From Sulfurisoma sp. (lineage in GTDB: Bacteria > Pseudomonadota > Gammaproteobacteria > Burkholderiales > Rhodocyclaceae): a stretch of DNA of 32,359 nucleotides. Positions 1 to 8,097 of the stretch are shown here, piece after piece (within the stretch, counting starts at the first letter, position 1; the number at the start of each line of letters is the position of its first letter). The notes under the pieces were generated by a model. That model saw only the letters and a program-made list of their open reading frames with translations. It had not been told where the DNA came from and searched no databases. The stretch covers positions 1 through 32,359 of the forward strand of contig JAUYFI010000053.1 in assembly GCA_030691075.1 (NCBI GenBank), read 5' to 3'. The position numbers and the translations under genes were made by a program.

Positions 1-235
1 GCCTCGATCTACTTCTGCTTCACCTTCGTGCCGATGTTCATCGCCTACTCGGCCACCCTGATCGATCCCGCCATGTTCGGCGAATTGCTGGCGAAGGACT
101 CCCAACTGGTGCTGCCGACGCTGGTGCTGCGGCACACGCCGATTGCCGCTGGCCGCCGGCATCTTCTGGCGTCGCGGCACGACCCAGTTGCACGCGCCGA
201 TCGCGGTGATCGTCGTCAACGCCCGGCGTGGCTGA
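1..235 (+). pseudogene. Remnant of a sodium:solute symporter (SSF) gene, 3' part, left-truncated by the window
   Basis: Frame 1 from the window edge reads a hydrophobic stretch ending LVLPTLVLRHTPIA, which resembles a transmembrane region of sodium:solute symporters of the SSF family. At about positions 140-150 the homologous reading jumps to frame 2, which continues AAGIFWRRGTTQ, like the C-terminal part of the same family, and stops at 233-235. The roughly 100 residues expected between these two parts are missing. I read this as an internally deleted, frame-disrupted gene, not as an active transporter. What lies left of the window cannot be judged. It runs convergently into livF, whose stop is 6 bp away. 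The family assignment is from recognition by eye and is moderately sure. Confidence 0.5.
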
Positions 236-241
236 AACCTG

Positions 242-940
<699 letters not shown>

Positions 941-947
941 TGGACGA

Positions 948-1010
948 CCATCCCCCCGGCCCCCTTCCTCGGGAAGGGGGCGACCATGTTTGCTCGCTGC
1001 GCTCGAAGTG
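948..1010. repeat. GC-rich intergenic palindromic repeat, copy A
   Basis: Lies between livG and livF. It contains a tight hairpin CCCCTTCC/GGAAGGGG (961-968 with 972-979, three-base loop) followed by GCTCGCTGCGCTCGA. The same arrangement recurs at 3769-3826, and in reverse orientation at 29244-29301. It resembles the many unnamed REP-like intergenic repeats of betaproteobacteria. It happens to be open in the livF frame, which creates a false N-terminal extension. Confidence 0.7.
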
Positions 1011-1022
1011 TTTGGGGTTTCG

Positions 1023-1781
1023 TCATGCACCAAGATAAGCCTCGATCACTTTCGGGTCGCGCTTCACCACGTCCGCCACGTCCTCGGCGATCTTCTCGCC
1101 ATAGTCGAGCACGGCGACGCGGTCGCACAGGCCCATCACCAGCTTGACGTCGTGCTCGATCAGCAGCACGGTGACGCCGTCGGCGCGGATGCCCTCGATC
1201 AGCGTCTTGAGTTCAGCCGTCTCGGTCGCGTTCATGCCGGCGGCGGGTTCATCGAGGGCGAGGAGTTTCGGTTCGGTGGCCAGGGCGCGGGCGATCTCGA
1301 GGCGGCGCTGGTCGCCATAGGGCAGGTTGCGCGCAAGCTTGCGCGCGTGATCGGCGATGCCGACGTAATACAGCAGTTCCCCGGCCCGGCGGCGGATCGC
1401 CGCTTCCTCTTCGCGCGCGCGCGAAAAGCGCAGCACCGCTCCGCCAACGCCGACTTTTGTCCGCGCATGGCGGCCGACCATCACGTTCTCCAGCGCCGTC
1501 ATGTTGGCGAACAGGCGGATGTTCTGGAAGGTGCGGGCGATACCGGCGCGGGTGACCTCATGCGGGCTGCCCAGCGGCAGTGGCGCGCCGTTGAAAATCA
1601 CTTCGCCGCCGTCTTTCGGATAGAGGCCGGTGAGCACGTTGAAGAAGGTGGTCTTGCCGGCGCCGTTGGGGCCGATCAGGCCGTAGATCTCGCCGGCCGC
1701 GATGGCCAGCGAAACATCCTTCAGCGCCTGCACGCCGCCGAAGGACTTGCCGATGTTTCGAGCCTCCAGCAGCACACTCAT
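1023..1781 (-). CDS. livG: Branched-chain amino-acid type ABC transporter, ATP-binding protein LivG
   Basis: Second ATPase of the LivHMGF importer, 252 residues. Walker A GPNGAGKT is at residues 37-44. The signature region reads PYGDQRRLEIARAL, the usual LivG variant of LSGGQ, and Walker B is followed by LLALDEPAAGMN. The ATG at 1781 overlaps the livM stop by 4 nt (ATGA), which fixes the start and implies translational coupling; upstream in-frame sequence belongs to livM. The variable region near residues 105-115 (TKVGVGGAV) is encoded by the complement of a copy of the GCCAACGCCGACTT motif at 1443-1456. This gives the protein one of the window's dispersed motif copies without breaking the reading frame. 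Confidence 0.95.
   Translation of the reverse strand: MSVLLEARNIGKSFGGVQALKDVSLAIAAGEIYGLIGPNGAGKTTFFNVLTGLYPKDGGEVIFNGAPLPLGSPHEVTRAGIARTFQNIRLFANMTALENVMVGRHARTKVGVGGAVLRFSRAREEEAAIRRRAGELLYYVGIADHARKLARNLPYGDQRRLEIARALATEPKLLALDEPAAGMNATETAELKTLIEGIRADGVTVLLIEHDVKLVMGLCDRVAVLDYGEKIAEDVADVVKRDPKVIEAYLGA
1441..1473 (+). repeat. Dispersed motif copy 1 (GCCAACGCCGACTT, + strand) inside livG
   Basis: Core at 1443-1456, followed by a T run. It is bracketed by a perfect 6-bp inverted repeat CCGCCA (1441-1446) and TGGCGG (1468-1473). The host gene is on the minus strand, yet the motif has the same + orientation as all other copies in the window. Confidence 0.6.
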
Positions 1782-2830
1782 TTGCCGGAAAGCTCCCGGC
1801 GGTGGCGCGCCTCGGGCCACAGCCCCGCCGGCCGGTAGAGCATGACCAGAATCAACGCGATGCCGAACAGCAGCATGCGCAAGGACTCCGGGTCGAGCAG
1901 CACCTTGCCGAAGAGCGCCTGCTGCACGGGGCCAGCGCCGTAACGAAAGGCCTCGGGCAGCAGCGTCAGCAGCAGGCCGCCGAGGATCACGCCGGGAATG
2001 TGGCCCATGCCGCCCAGCACCACCATGCACAGCACCATCACCGATTCGAGCAGGCCGAAGCTCTCGGGCGAGACGAATTCCTGGAAGCCGGCGAACAGCC
2101 CGCCGGCGACGCCGCCGAACGAGGCGCCCATGGCGAAGGCCAGCAGCTTGACGTTGCGCGTGTCGATGCCGCAGGCCTTGGCGGCGATCTCGTCCTCGCG
2201 GATGGCCACCCAGGCACGACCGATGCGCGAATCCTGCAGGCGGATGCCGACGAAGACGATGGCGATGGCGAGCAGGACGAACAGGTAGTAGTAGAGCATC
2301 ACGCCGGAGAGCGTGACGCCGAACACCTCGATCGGTTTCGACAGCGGATGGCCGGCGACGCTGATGGGGTCGATGCGGGCGATGCCTTGCGGGCCGTTGG
2401 TGATGTTCACCGGCGTGTTGAGGTTGTTCAGGAAAATGCGGATGATCTCACCGAAGCCGAGCGTGACGATGGCGAGGTAGTCGCCACGCAGCCGCAGCGT
2501 CGGCGCGCCCAGCAGTACGCCGAAGAACCCGGCCACCAGGGCGCCCAGCGGCAGGATCGCCCAGGCCGGCCAGTGCAAGCCGAAGTGCGGCGAGGCCAGC
2601 AGCGCGTAGAGATAGGCGCCCACGGCGTAGAAGGCGATATAGCCGAGATCGAGCAGGCCGGCGAAGCCGACCACGATGTTCAGACCGAGCGCCAGGATGA
2701 TGTAGAGCAGCGCGTAGTCGAGCACGCGCACCCAGGTGTTGCCCAGCGCGCCGCCGACCACGAGGGGGAGCATGGCCAGCGCCACGGCGATCAGCGCGGT
2801 GCCGACGAATGCGCGGTGCCTGGGATTCAT
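1778..2830 (-). CDS. livM: Branched-chain amino-acid type ABC transporter permease LivM
   Basis: Integral inner-membrane permease of 350 residues, rich in hydrophobic helices. It has the family's conserved region GLNIVVGFAGLLDLGYIAF near residue 50 and the EAA-like cytoplasmic loop containing GRAWVAIREDEIAAKACG, which contacts the ATPases. The ATG at 2830 overlaps the livH stop by 4 nt and the gene itself overlaps livG by 4 nt, so livH-livM-livG are translationally coupled. Length and composition are normal for LivM. The transported compound cannot be deduced, because no periplasmic binding protein gene (livK/livJ) lies in the window. Confidence 0.95.
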   Translation of the reverse strand: MNPRHRAFVGTALIAVALAMLPLVVGGALGNTWVRVLDYALLYIILALGLNIVVGFAGLLDLGYIAFYAVGAYLYALLASPHFGLHWPAWAILPLGALVAGFFGVLLGAPTLRLRGDYLAIVTLGFGEIIRIFLNNLNTPVNITNGPQGIARIDPISVAGHPLSKPIEVFGVTLSGVMLYYYLFVLLAIAIVFVGIRLQDSRIGRAWVAIREDEIAAKACGIDTRNVKLLAFAMGASFGGVAGGLFAGFQEFVSPESFGLLESVMVLCMVVLGGMGHIPGVILGGLLLTLLPEAFRYGAGPVQQALFGKVLLDPESLRMLLFGIALILVMLYRPAGLWPEARHRRELSGK

Positions 2831-3750
2831 GCCCTTTCCGCCACTTTCTCGCCCATCAATCCCGACGGCCGGAAGATCAGCACCACGATCAGCACGAAGA
2901 AGGCGAACACGTCCTGGTAGTTGGAGCCGAGCACGCCGCCGGTCAGATCGCCGATGTAGCCGGCACCGAGCGCCTCGATCACGCCGAGCAGCAGACCGCC
3001 GACCATGGCGCCGCCGAGGTTGCCGATGCCGCCGAGCACGGCCGCGGTGAAGGCCTTGAGGCCGAGCAGGAAGCCCATGTGGTAATGGGCGATGCCATAG
3101 TTGGCGCTGACCATCACGCCGGCCAGCGCACCCAGCGCCGAGCCGATGACGAAGGTGAGCATGATGATGCGGTTGGCATCGACGCCCATCAGCGCCGCGA
3201 TGGCCGGGCTTTCCGCGGTGGCGCGCATGGCGCGGCCAAGTTTCGTCCGGTTCACCAGTTGCATCAGGCCGAGCATGGTCAAGGCGGCGGTGGCCATGAT
3301 GATGAGCTGCACCTCGGTGATCTGCGCGCCGAGAATCTCATGCGAGCCGGCGGGCAGCAACTGCGGCACCGAATGGTAGTTGCGGCCCCACACCAGCATC
3401 GCCACCTGCTGCAGCACGATGGAGACGCCGATGGCGGTAATCAGCGGCGCCAGGCGCGGGGCATTGCGCAGCGGCCGGTAGGCGACGCGCTCGATGGTCG
3501 CGCCCAGCGCCATGCACACCAAGGCGGCTGCGGCCAGCGCCAGCAACAACACCAGCGGGGCCGGCAGGCCGGCGGCGGCCAGCATCTTGGCTACAGCGAG
3601 CGCGGTGAGCGCCCCGATCATCACCACCTCGCCGTGGGCGAAGTTGATGAGGCCGAGGATGCCGTAGACCATGGTGTAGCCCAGCGCCACCAAGGCGTAG
3701 ATGCTGCCCAGCGTCAGGCCGTTGATGAGTTGCTGCAGGAAAATATCCAC
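2827..3750 (-). CDS. livH: Branched-chain amino-acid type ABC transporter permease LivH
   Basis: Permease partner of LivM, 307 residues from the GTG at 3750 (first residues VDIFLQQLINGLTLGS). Family-typical segments are GSIYALVALGYTMVYGILG and INFAHGEVVM in the first third, and GSALGALAGVM plus the loop GRAMRATAESPAIAALMG. The reading frame remains open upstream to 3843, but that extension translates a GC-rich intergenic repeat and would give an atypical, proline- and glycine-rich N-terminus, so it is rejected. No Shine-Dalgarno sequence precedes the GTG. A perfect TATAAT on the minus strand sits just before it, so a leaderless transcript is possible. First gene of the operon. Confidence 0.93.
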   Translation of the reverse strand: MDIFLQQLINGLTLGSIYALVALGYTMVYGILGLINFAHGEVVMIGALTALAVAKMLAAAGLPAPLVLLLALAAAALVCMALGATIERVAYRPLRNAPRLAPLITAIGVSIVLQQVAMLVWGRNYHSVPQLLPAGSHEILGAQITEVQLIIMATAALTMLGLMQLVNRTKLGRAMRATAESPAIAALMGVDANRIIMLTFVIGSALGALAGVMVSANYGIAHYHMGFLLGLKAFTAAVLGGIGNLGGAMVGGLLLGVIEALGAGYIGDLTGGVLGSNYQDVFAFFVLIVVLIFRPSGLMGEKVAERA

Positions 3751-3757
3751 GCTCGCA

Positions 3758-3763
3758 ATTATA
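3758..3763 (-). promoter_or_regulatory. Possible -10 element (TATAAT) directly upstream of livH
   Basis: On the minus strand this reads TATAAT, ending 8 bp before the livH GTG. Initiation at the normal distance would start the transcript at or next to the start codon. No convincing -35 box is seen; that place is occupied by repeat copy B. Chance occurrence is possible. Confidence 0.3.
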
Positions 3764-3768
3764 GGCCC

Positions 3769-3826
3769 GCCTCCCCCCGGCCCCTCCTCGCGGAGGGGGT
3801 GGCGAATCCGCTCGCTGCGCTCGATT
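3769..3826. repeat. GC-rich intergenic palindromic repeat, copy B
   Basis: Same family as 948-1010. It has a hairpin CCCCTCC/GGAGGGG (3781-3787 with 3792-3798, loop TCGC), then GCTCGCTGCGCTCGAT. It lies upstream of livH, between it and the rhodanese remnant. Confidence 0.7.
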
Positions 3827-3919
3827 GTCACGGGGAGCGGCATCGGTCAGCAGAGCAGATTGCGGCTTCGCCGCGTGCCGCGTTTGCTTGGGGTGGCCCG
3901 GCGCAAACGCCGTGGCGTT

Positions 3920-4242
3920 TCAGCCGGAAACCATCCCCCATTCCGCCACGCCGTCGCGCAGGTGGGCGGCCGAAAACCTTCTTTGCGCAGCAGGTCGACG
4001 GCGTCTTTCGCCATCAGGCAGAAAGGGCCGCGACAGTAGGCCACCACCGGCCGGTCTTTCGGCAGATCGGCGAGCCGCTGGCGCAGTTCGTCCATCGGGA
4101 TCGAGCGGGCGAAGGGCAGATGGGTGGTCAGATATTCCTCGGCCGGCCGTACGTCGAGCACCACGACATCGCCGCGCTGTTCAAACGCAAGGGAGGTCTC
4201 AAGGTGCGCCGCTTCATCGCCGCAACCTCTGGCGCCTATCAC
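3920..4242 (-). pseudogene. Rhodanese-domain remnant with a one-base frameshift, possibly from an ArsR-rhodanese fusion
   Basis: The open part reads VVVLDVRPAEEYLTTHLPFA then VVAYCRGPFCLMAKDAVDLL, a rhodanese domain with the catalytic cysteine in CRGPFC. This loop style is common in ArsR-rhodanese fusion proteins. After KEGFR the frame departs from the family (PPTCATAWRNGG). Reading one frame over gives AAHLRDGVAEWGMVSG and a stop at 3920-3922, exactly what a rhodanese C-terminus should look like. A single base is therefore missing around 3980. No helix-turn-helix domain is encoded upstream of 4242. I infer a decayed 3' part of a longer gene; a sequencing error could explain the frameshift but not the absent N-terminal domain. 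The in-frame continuation would run to 3847. Confidence 0.6.
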
Positions 4243-4362
4243 GCCGAATTGCTCGGACTGGGCTGATGTTCGTGCGATTGCCCTGTGTATGAATACTACG
4301 TCGAGCGGATGCTGAAGCCTTCGGAGTAGAATGCGCGGTTAGTTTTTCCGACCCGCCCCGCC

Positions 4363-5463
4363 ATGAGCATCAGTTCCGTACAAGATATCGTCGCCGACCT
4401 CAAGGCCGGCCGCATGGTCATTCTCGTCGACGAGGAAGACCGCGAGAACGAGGGCGACCTCGTCATCGCCGCCGAGCATTGCACGGCCGAGGCGATCAAC
4501 TTCATGGCCAAGCACGGCCGCGGCCTCATCTGCCTGACGCTGACCGAGGCGCGCTGCCGCCAGCTCGACCTGCCGCTGATGGTGCGCGACAACAAGACGC
4601 CGCACGGCACCGCCTTCACCCTGTCGATCGAGGCCGCCGAGGGCGTCACCACCGGCATCTCGGCCCACGACCGCGCCCGCACCGTGCAGGCCGCCGTGGC
4701 CAGGAATGCGAAGCCCGCCGACATCATCCAGCCCGGCCACATCTTCCCGCTGATGGCTTCGATCGGCGGCGTGCTGGTGCGCGCCGGCCATACCGAGGCC
4801 GGCTGCGACTTCGCCCAGATGGCGGGCGTGGAGCCGGCGTCGGTGATCTGCGAGATCCTCAAGGACGACGGCGCCATGGCGCGGCTGCCCGACCTGATCG
4901 AGTTCGCCGGCGCGCACAAGCTCAAGATCGGCACCATCCGCGACCTGATCCACTACCGCGCCGAGAACGAGAAGCTGGTCGAATGCGTCGCCGACAAGGA
5001 AGTCATGTGCGCCCACGGCAGCTTCCGCCTGCGCGCCTTCGAGGACAAGACCAGCGGCGAGGTGCATCTGGCGCTGACCCGGGGCGAGATTCGCGCCGAG
5101 GACGAAACGCTGGTGCGCGTGCATGAACCGATCTCGGTGCTCGACTTCCTCGACTGCGCCAGTCACCGCCACAGCTTCACGGTCGATCAGGCGATGGCCG
5201 CCATCGCCCGGGCCAAGTCCGGCGTCATCGTGCTGCTGCATCGCAAGGAGGCCGGCGACGACCTGGTATCCGTGCTCAAGGGCGACGGCGACCGCCCCGC
5301 CGCCAAGTGGGACCCGCGCCTCTACGGCATCGGCGCGCAGATACTGCGCGAACTCGGCGTCGGCAAGATGCGCCTGATGGCCAGCCCGCGCAAGATGCCC
5401 AGCATGGCCGGCTTCGGCCTCGAAGTCTGCGGCTATCTCTCGCCCAACGAAGCCAAGGCATAA
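4363..5463 (+). CDS. ribB: 3,4-dihydroxy-2-butanone-4-phosphate synthase with degenerate GTP cyclohydrolase II-like domain (RibB/RibBX type)
   Basis: Makes the four-carbon precursor of riboflavin from ribulose 5-phosphate. The N-terminal 200 residues are a complete RibB domain: [12 protein letters not shown] with the acidic metal-binding residues, [17 protein letters not shown], and [13 protein letters not shown]. The C-terminal domain (about 205-366) aligns in outline with GTP cyclohydrolase II, but it lacks the CDCG-type zinc cysteines and the catalytic surroundings. [20 protein letters not shown] stands where VRVHSECLTGD would be. Such bifunctional-looking proteins are known in proteobacteria as RibBX and lack cyclohydrolase activity, so a separate ribA is expected elsewhere. 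The ATG at 4363 is the only sensible start; its Shine-Dalgarno is weak. ribH follows 16 bp later. Confidence 0.93.
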   Translation: MSISSVQDIVADLKAGRMVILVDEEDRENEGDLVIAAEHCTAEAINFMAKHGRGLICLTLTEARCRQLDLPLMVRDNKTPHGTAFTLSIEAAEGVTTGISAHDRARTVQAAVARNAKPADIIQPGHIFPLMASIGGVLVRAGHTEAGCDFAQMAGVEPASVICEILKDDGAMARLPDLIEFAGAHKLKIGTIRDLIHYRAENEKLVECVADKEVMCAHGSFRLRAFEDKTSGEVHLALTRGEIRAEDETLVRVHEPISVLDFLDCASHRHSFTVDQAMAAIARAKSGVIVLLHRKEAGDDLVSVLKGDGDRPAAKWDPRLYGIGAQILRELGVGKMRLMASPRKMPSMAGFGLEVCGYLSPNEAKA

Positions 5464-5479
5464 ACAAAGGAAGCACATC

Positions 5480-5950
5480 ATGGCCAAATGCCAGAACGTC
5501 CGCGAAATCGAACCCAATCTCAACGGTGCCGGCCTGCGTGTCGGCGTTGTCATGAGCCGCTTCAACCGCGACATTTGCGAGGGCCTGCTCTCGGCCTGCT
5601 GCCAGGAACTCGGCAAGCTCGGCGTCGCGCCCGAGAACGTCACCATCGCCACCGTGCCCGGCGCGCTGGAGCTGCCGCTGGTGCTGCAAACCATGGCGCA
5701 GAGCGGCAAATTCGACGCGCTGGTTGCCTTGGGCAGCGTGGTGCGCGGCGAGACCTACCACTTCGAAGTCGTGTCGAACGAGTCGGCGCGCGGCATCACC
5801 GACGCCCAGCTCGCCATCGGCATTCCCATCGCCAACGGCGTACTCACCACCGAGAACGACGACCAGGCGCTGGTGCGCGTGTCGGTCAAGGGTGCGGAAG
5901 CCGCCCAGGCCGCCGTCGAGATGGCCAACCTGTTGCGGAACTTCAGGTGA
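5480..5950 (+). CDS. ribH: 6,7-dimethyl-8-ribityllumazine synthase
   Basis: Condenses the RibB product with the ribitylamino-uracil to give lumazine, the penultimate step of riboflavin synthesis; it forms cage-like oligomers in the cytosol. The 156 residues carry the family landmarks: [17 protein letters not shown] for substrate and phosphate contact, [24 protein letters not shown] with the active-site histidine, and [13 protein letters not shown]. The Shine-Dalgarno AAAGGAAG precedes the ATG. The stop codon overlaps the nusB start by 4 nt, the common ribH-nusB coupling of proteobacteria. Confidence 0.97.
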   Translation: MAKCQNVREIEPNLNGAGLRVGVVMSRFNRDICEGLLSACCQELGKLGVAPENVTIATVPGALELPLVLQTMAQSGKFDALVALGSVVRGETYHFEVVSNESARGITDAQLAIGIPIANGVLTTENDDQALVRVSVKGAEAAQAAVEMANLLRNFR

Positions 5951-6378
5951 GTGCTGGCAAGTCTCCGCGGCACAAGGCGCGCGAATTCGTCATCCAGGGC
6001 CTCTACCAGTGGCAGGTCGGCGGCCAGGACATCGCCGCCATCCAGATCCAGGCCGAGGGCGTGGCCGGCTTCGACAAGGCCGACCGCGCGCTCTACGATG
6101 CCCTGCTCGACGGCGTGCTGACGGACGCCGAGACCCTGCGCGAACTGCTCGCGCCGTATGTCGACCGCCCATGGGAAGAAATCTCGCCGATCGAACGCGG
6201 CATCCTGTTGCTCGGCGCCTGCGAGCTCAAGCACCACCCCGAGACACCCTACCGCGTCATCATCAACGAGGCCATCGAGCTGGCCAAGACCTACGGCGGC
6301 ACCGACGGCCACAAGTTCATCAACGGCGTGCTCGACAAGCTGGCGCCGGAATTGCGGCCGGGCGAGGCGAGGAAGTGA
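5947..6378 (+). CDS. nusB: Transcription antitermination factor NusB
   Basis: All-helical RNA-binding protein that, with NusE (S10), binds boxA and supports antitermination of rRNA operons. The GTG at 5947 overlaps the ribH stop (GTGA) and gives 143 residues beginning [22 protein letters not shown], the usual N-terminus. Further family segments are [16 protein letters not shown] and [18 protein letters not shown] followed by [11 protein letters not shown]. No upstream start fits, because the longer open frame lies inside ribH. In many betaproteobacteria thiL follows directly; here a foreign-looking islet begins 7 bp after the stop. Confidence 0.95.
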   Translation: MSAGKSPRHKAREFVIQGLYQWQVGGQDIAAIQIQAEGVAGFDKADRALYDALLDGVLTDAETLRELLAPYVDRPWEEISPIERGILLLGACELKHHPETPYRVIINEAIELAKTYGGTDGHKFINGVLDKLAPELRPGEARK

Positions 6379-6385
6379 TTGAGGT

Positions 6386-7585
6386 ATGGAGCGAAAGAGG
6401 AACAAAACGGTAAAGGCGACGCTTACGCAGCGCCTGCTTCAGCTTATCGCTGAAACTGATTTTGTTCGGCTCGAACACTTGTTCGATGAGCCAAATATTT
6501 TCAAGATCGTTGGCCGGACACATTACGAGCGCTGGCATTCGTGCTTCTGGGGATGGCTTCTCGATCCAAACGGTTCCCATCTGCTGTCTTCATATCCGCT
6601 GTCCCGGCTAGTTTTGCTACTGGGCGAGAACAGCGCGTTACCAAGCTGCCACGCCGGGCAACAAGACTTACTGGTGACGTTGGCGAATGCTGAATACGGA
6701 AACGTCAGCATCTCACCTAACGAAAACGACTCAACGGAAACAGGCGTAACGGGCGTCGGGCGGTTTGATATTTTCTTGAGCGCTGACGTTGAGGACATCT
6801 TTGAGGCCGAACACAAACTCAACCTTCTCGTGGAACTCAAGGTTGACTCCGCCCCTAATGCAGACCAGTCCAAGCGATACGCCGATTGGCTCTTCGACAC
6901 ACACCCGAGCGACATCAATTTGGCAATCTACTTCCTGCCGAAGCTCGGGGAAACTGCGGCTGTGACTGTAGGAGACAACAGATGGAACTGCGTCAGTTAT
7001 CAGTTGCTGCATGACAAATTATTGTTGCCACTCTTCGAACACCCGAGCCTCAATCCGAAAACGGCTCCATTCATAGCGCAATACATGAAGAACATGAGGC
7101 ACAGCCACAGGGGTGTCAAAATGGCCATCACCGAAGAAGAAAGACGAATTGCATCGGCGCTCTACGACAAGTACAGCGATGTATTCGATGCCATCTACGA
7201 AGCACTCCTGATAGAAAAGAAGGTTGATTACGACATTAAGGACGCAGTTGAACCACCCTCAAGAGAATCGGGCAGGATCGCGGTGCAAATCGACGGTACC
7301 CTGTTCATGGGGGAACCGCTGAAAGTCTTGTTCGAGAAGGTCTTGAAATACCTTGTGGACAGCAAACTGATATCGAAGCTCCCCTTGCCATGGGGCAAGT
7401 CGGGGAAGCGATATGCACTGACCAACCTTCTGCCTGCAACCCATCCATCCGGCCGGCCGTTTTTCTACCCAATTGAGTACAAGAGCTACGTCATGGAGAG
7501 TCACTATTCGAGATCCAGGGGATTGGCAATCCTCGAAGAGCTATCCAATCAACTCGAGGTACCTTTCTCAACTGTAGATGCCTGA
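6386..7585 (+). CDS. PD-(D/E)XK nuclease superfamily protein (PDDEXK_4-like), function unknown
   Basis: 399 residues. The N-terminal half fits the PF14281-type family: HYERWHSCFWGWLLDPNGSH (about 47-64) matches its usual HSxxLAWLLDPxxSH element. The nuclease core shows GRFDIFL with Asp128, then LLVELKV with Glu150 and Lys152, and a downstream QSKRYADW (Gln161, Tyr165). All expected catalytic positions are present, so activity is plausible. The last 150 residues form a separate region with PWGKSGKRYALTN and PSGRPFFYPIEYKSYV that I do not recognise. Base composition is visibly less GC-rich than nusB and thiL on either side, and codon use differs, which suggests acquisition by transfer. Related proteins often sit in defence or mobile contexts, but no methylase or helicase is present. 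Start codon ATG, weak Shine-Dalgarno. Confidence 0.75.
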   Translation: MERKRNKTVKATLTQRLLQLIAETDFVRLEHLFDEPNIFKIVGRTHYERWHSCFWGWLLDPNGSHLLSSYPLSRLVLLLGENSALPSCHAGQQDLLVTLANAEYGNVSISPNENDSTETGVTGVGRFDIFLSADVEDIFEAEHKLNLLVELKVDSAPNADQSKRYADWLFDTHPSDINLAIYFLPKLGETAAVTVGDNRWNCVSYQLLHDKLLLPLFEHPSLNPKTAPFIAQYMKNMRHSHRGVKMAITEEERRIASALYDKYSDVFDAIYEALLIEKKVDYDIKDAVEPPSRESGRIAVQIDGTLFMGEPLKVLFEKVLKYLVDSKLISKLPLPWGKSGKRYALTNLLPATHPSGRPFFYPIEYKSYVMESHYSRSRGLAILEELSNQLEVPFSTVDA

Positions 7586-7600
7586 TTAGAGAGGGCGCGT

Positions 7601-7795
7601 ATGAAGAATGGTGAGATTGTGTATTCGCTGAGCGTGGAAGACATTCAGGAAACAGCACTACAAGAACTCGAACGTCGGCTATCGCCCAAGGAAGTTCAAA
7701 AAGTTGCCGATGAAATCGGCAACTACATCGATTGGTATCAGGCAATTGCGCTTGCTATAGAGCGAACAGGGGTAGGGGCAACGGATCGTAGCTAA
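7601..7795 (+). CDS. Small hypothetical protein, 64 residues, second gene of the islet
   Basis: Starts 16 bp after the nuclease-like gene and probably shares its transcript. The protein is acidic and predicted helical by eye. It has the segment LSVEDIQETALQELERRLSPKEVQKV and a C-terminal IDWYQAIALAIE that resembles small uncharacterised bacterial proteins ending in a W-Y-x-A-I motif. No catalytic motif, signal peptide or membrane segment is seen. It shares the lower GC of its neighbour. It could be an accessory or antidote to the nuclease-like protein, but nothing in its sequence proves that. Confidence 0.6.
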   Translation: MKNGEIVYSLSVEDIQETALQELERRLSPKEVQKVADEIGNYIDWYQAIALAIERTGVGATDRS

Positions 7796-7902
7796 CTTTG
7801 CGGCGAATCGGGCATCCGAGACAAATGCGGTTAATTGAACGCCAATGACGAAACTGAGTTGGGTGACGTTCGCGAGCGAATGAGGTGCTTCGGTCGCCTT
7901 TG

Positions 7903-7926
7903 GCTGCGGCACACGCTGCGGCACAC
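7903..7926 (+). repeat. Tandem duplication of a 12-mer
   Basis: GCTGCGGCACAC occurs at 7903-7914 and again immediately at 7915-7926, directly before the long inverted repeat. Confidence 0.8.
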
Positions 7927-7928
7927 AA

Positions 7929-8006
7929 GCCGGGGCCATGTGTTCGTGTTGGCCGATATCTGCGTTTCCCAGCAGCGGGAGGACAACGCGAATACATGGC
8001 CCCGGC
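7929..8006. repeat. Long inverted repeat (23-bp arms, 21 matches, 32-base spacer)
   Basis: The left arm 7929-7951 begins GCCGGGGCCATGT and the right arm 7984-8006 ends ACATGGCCCCGGC. The arms pair over 23 bp with two mismatches. The spacer holds a further small CTGC/GCAG hairpin. There is no U run, so it is not a standard terminator. It may be a REP-type element or a mobile-element relic. Confidence 0.75.
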
Positions 8007-8097
8007 CTGCACCGAAAAATCGAGCACAGGAATCAGATTTTGTCCTGCTGTCCTGCAATGAGTCCGGTCGATTGTTCCGCCCTCGCAATAAGTGCCA

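Larger units (their letters stand above)
7796..8097. other. Gene-free stretch between the islet and thiL, with tandem and inverted repeats
   Basis: Three hundred bases without a convincing gene. Short open frames on both strands look like chance. It holds a tandem 12-base duplication (7903-7926) and a long inverted repeat (7929-8006). Composition is intermediate between the islet and the core genome. It may be the scar or outer boundary of the inserted islet, but no target duplication or attachment site could be recognised. Confidence 0.5.

Noticed and set aside
941..1033. N-terminal extension of LivF to an upstream TTG
   Set aside because: The added residues are translated from repeat copy A and would make LivF longer than its family.
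3751..3843. N-terminal extension of LivH
   Set aside because: The extension translates repeat copy B; the GTG at 3750 gives the normal length and start.
2809..4266. A long + strand open frame across livH and the rhodanese remnant
   Set aside because: The composition is that of an antisense shadow, and it crosses an intergenic repeat. livH on the other strand is unmistakable.
7820..7850. GTTAATTGAAC near the islet as an integron attC core
   Set aside because: Only a short near-palindrome is present; the paired core sites and typical attC layout are missing and there is no integrase.
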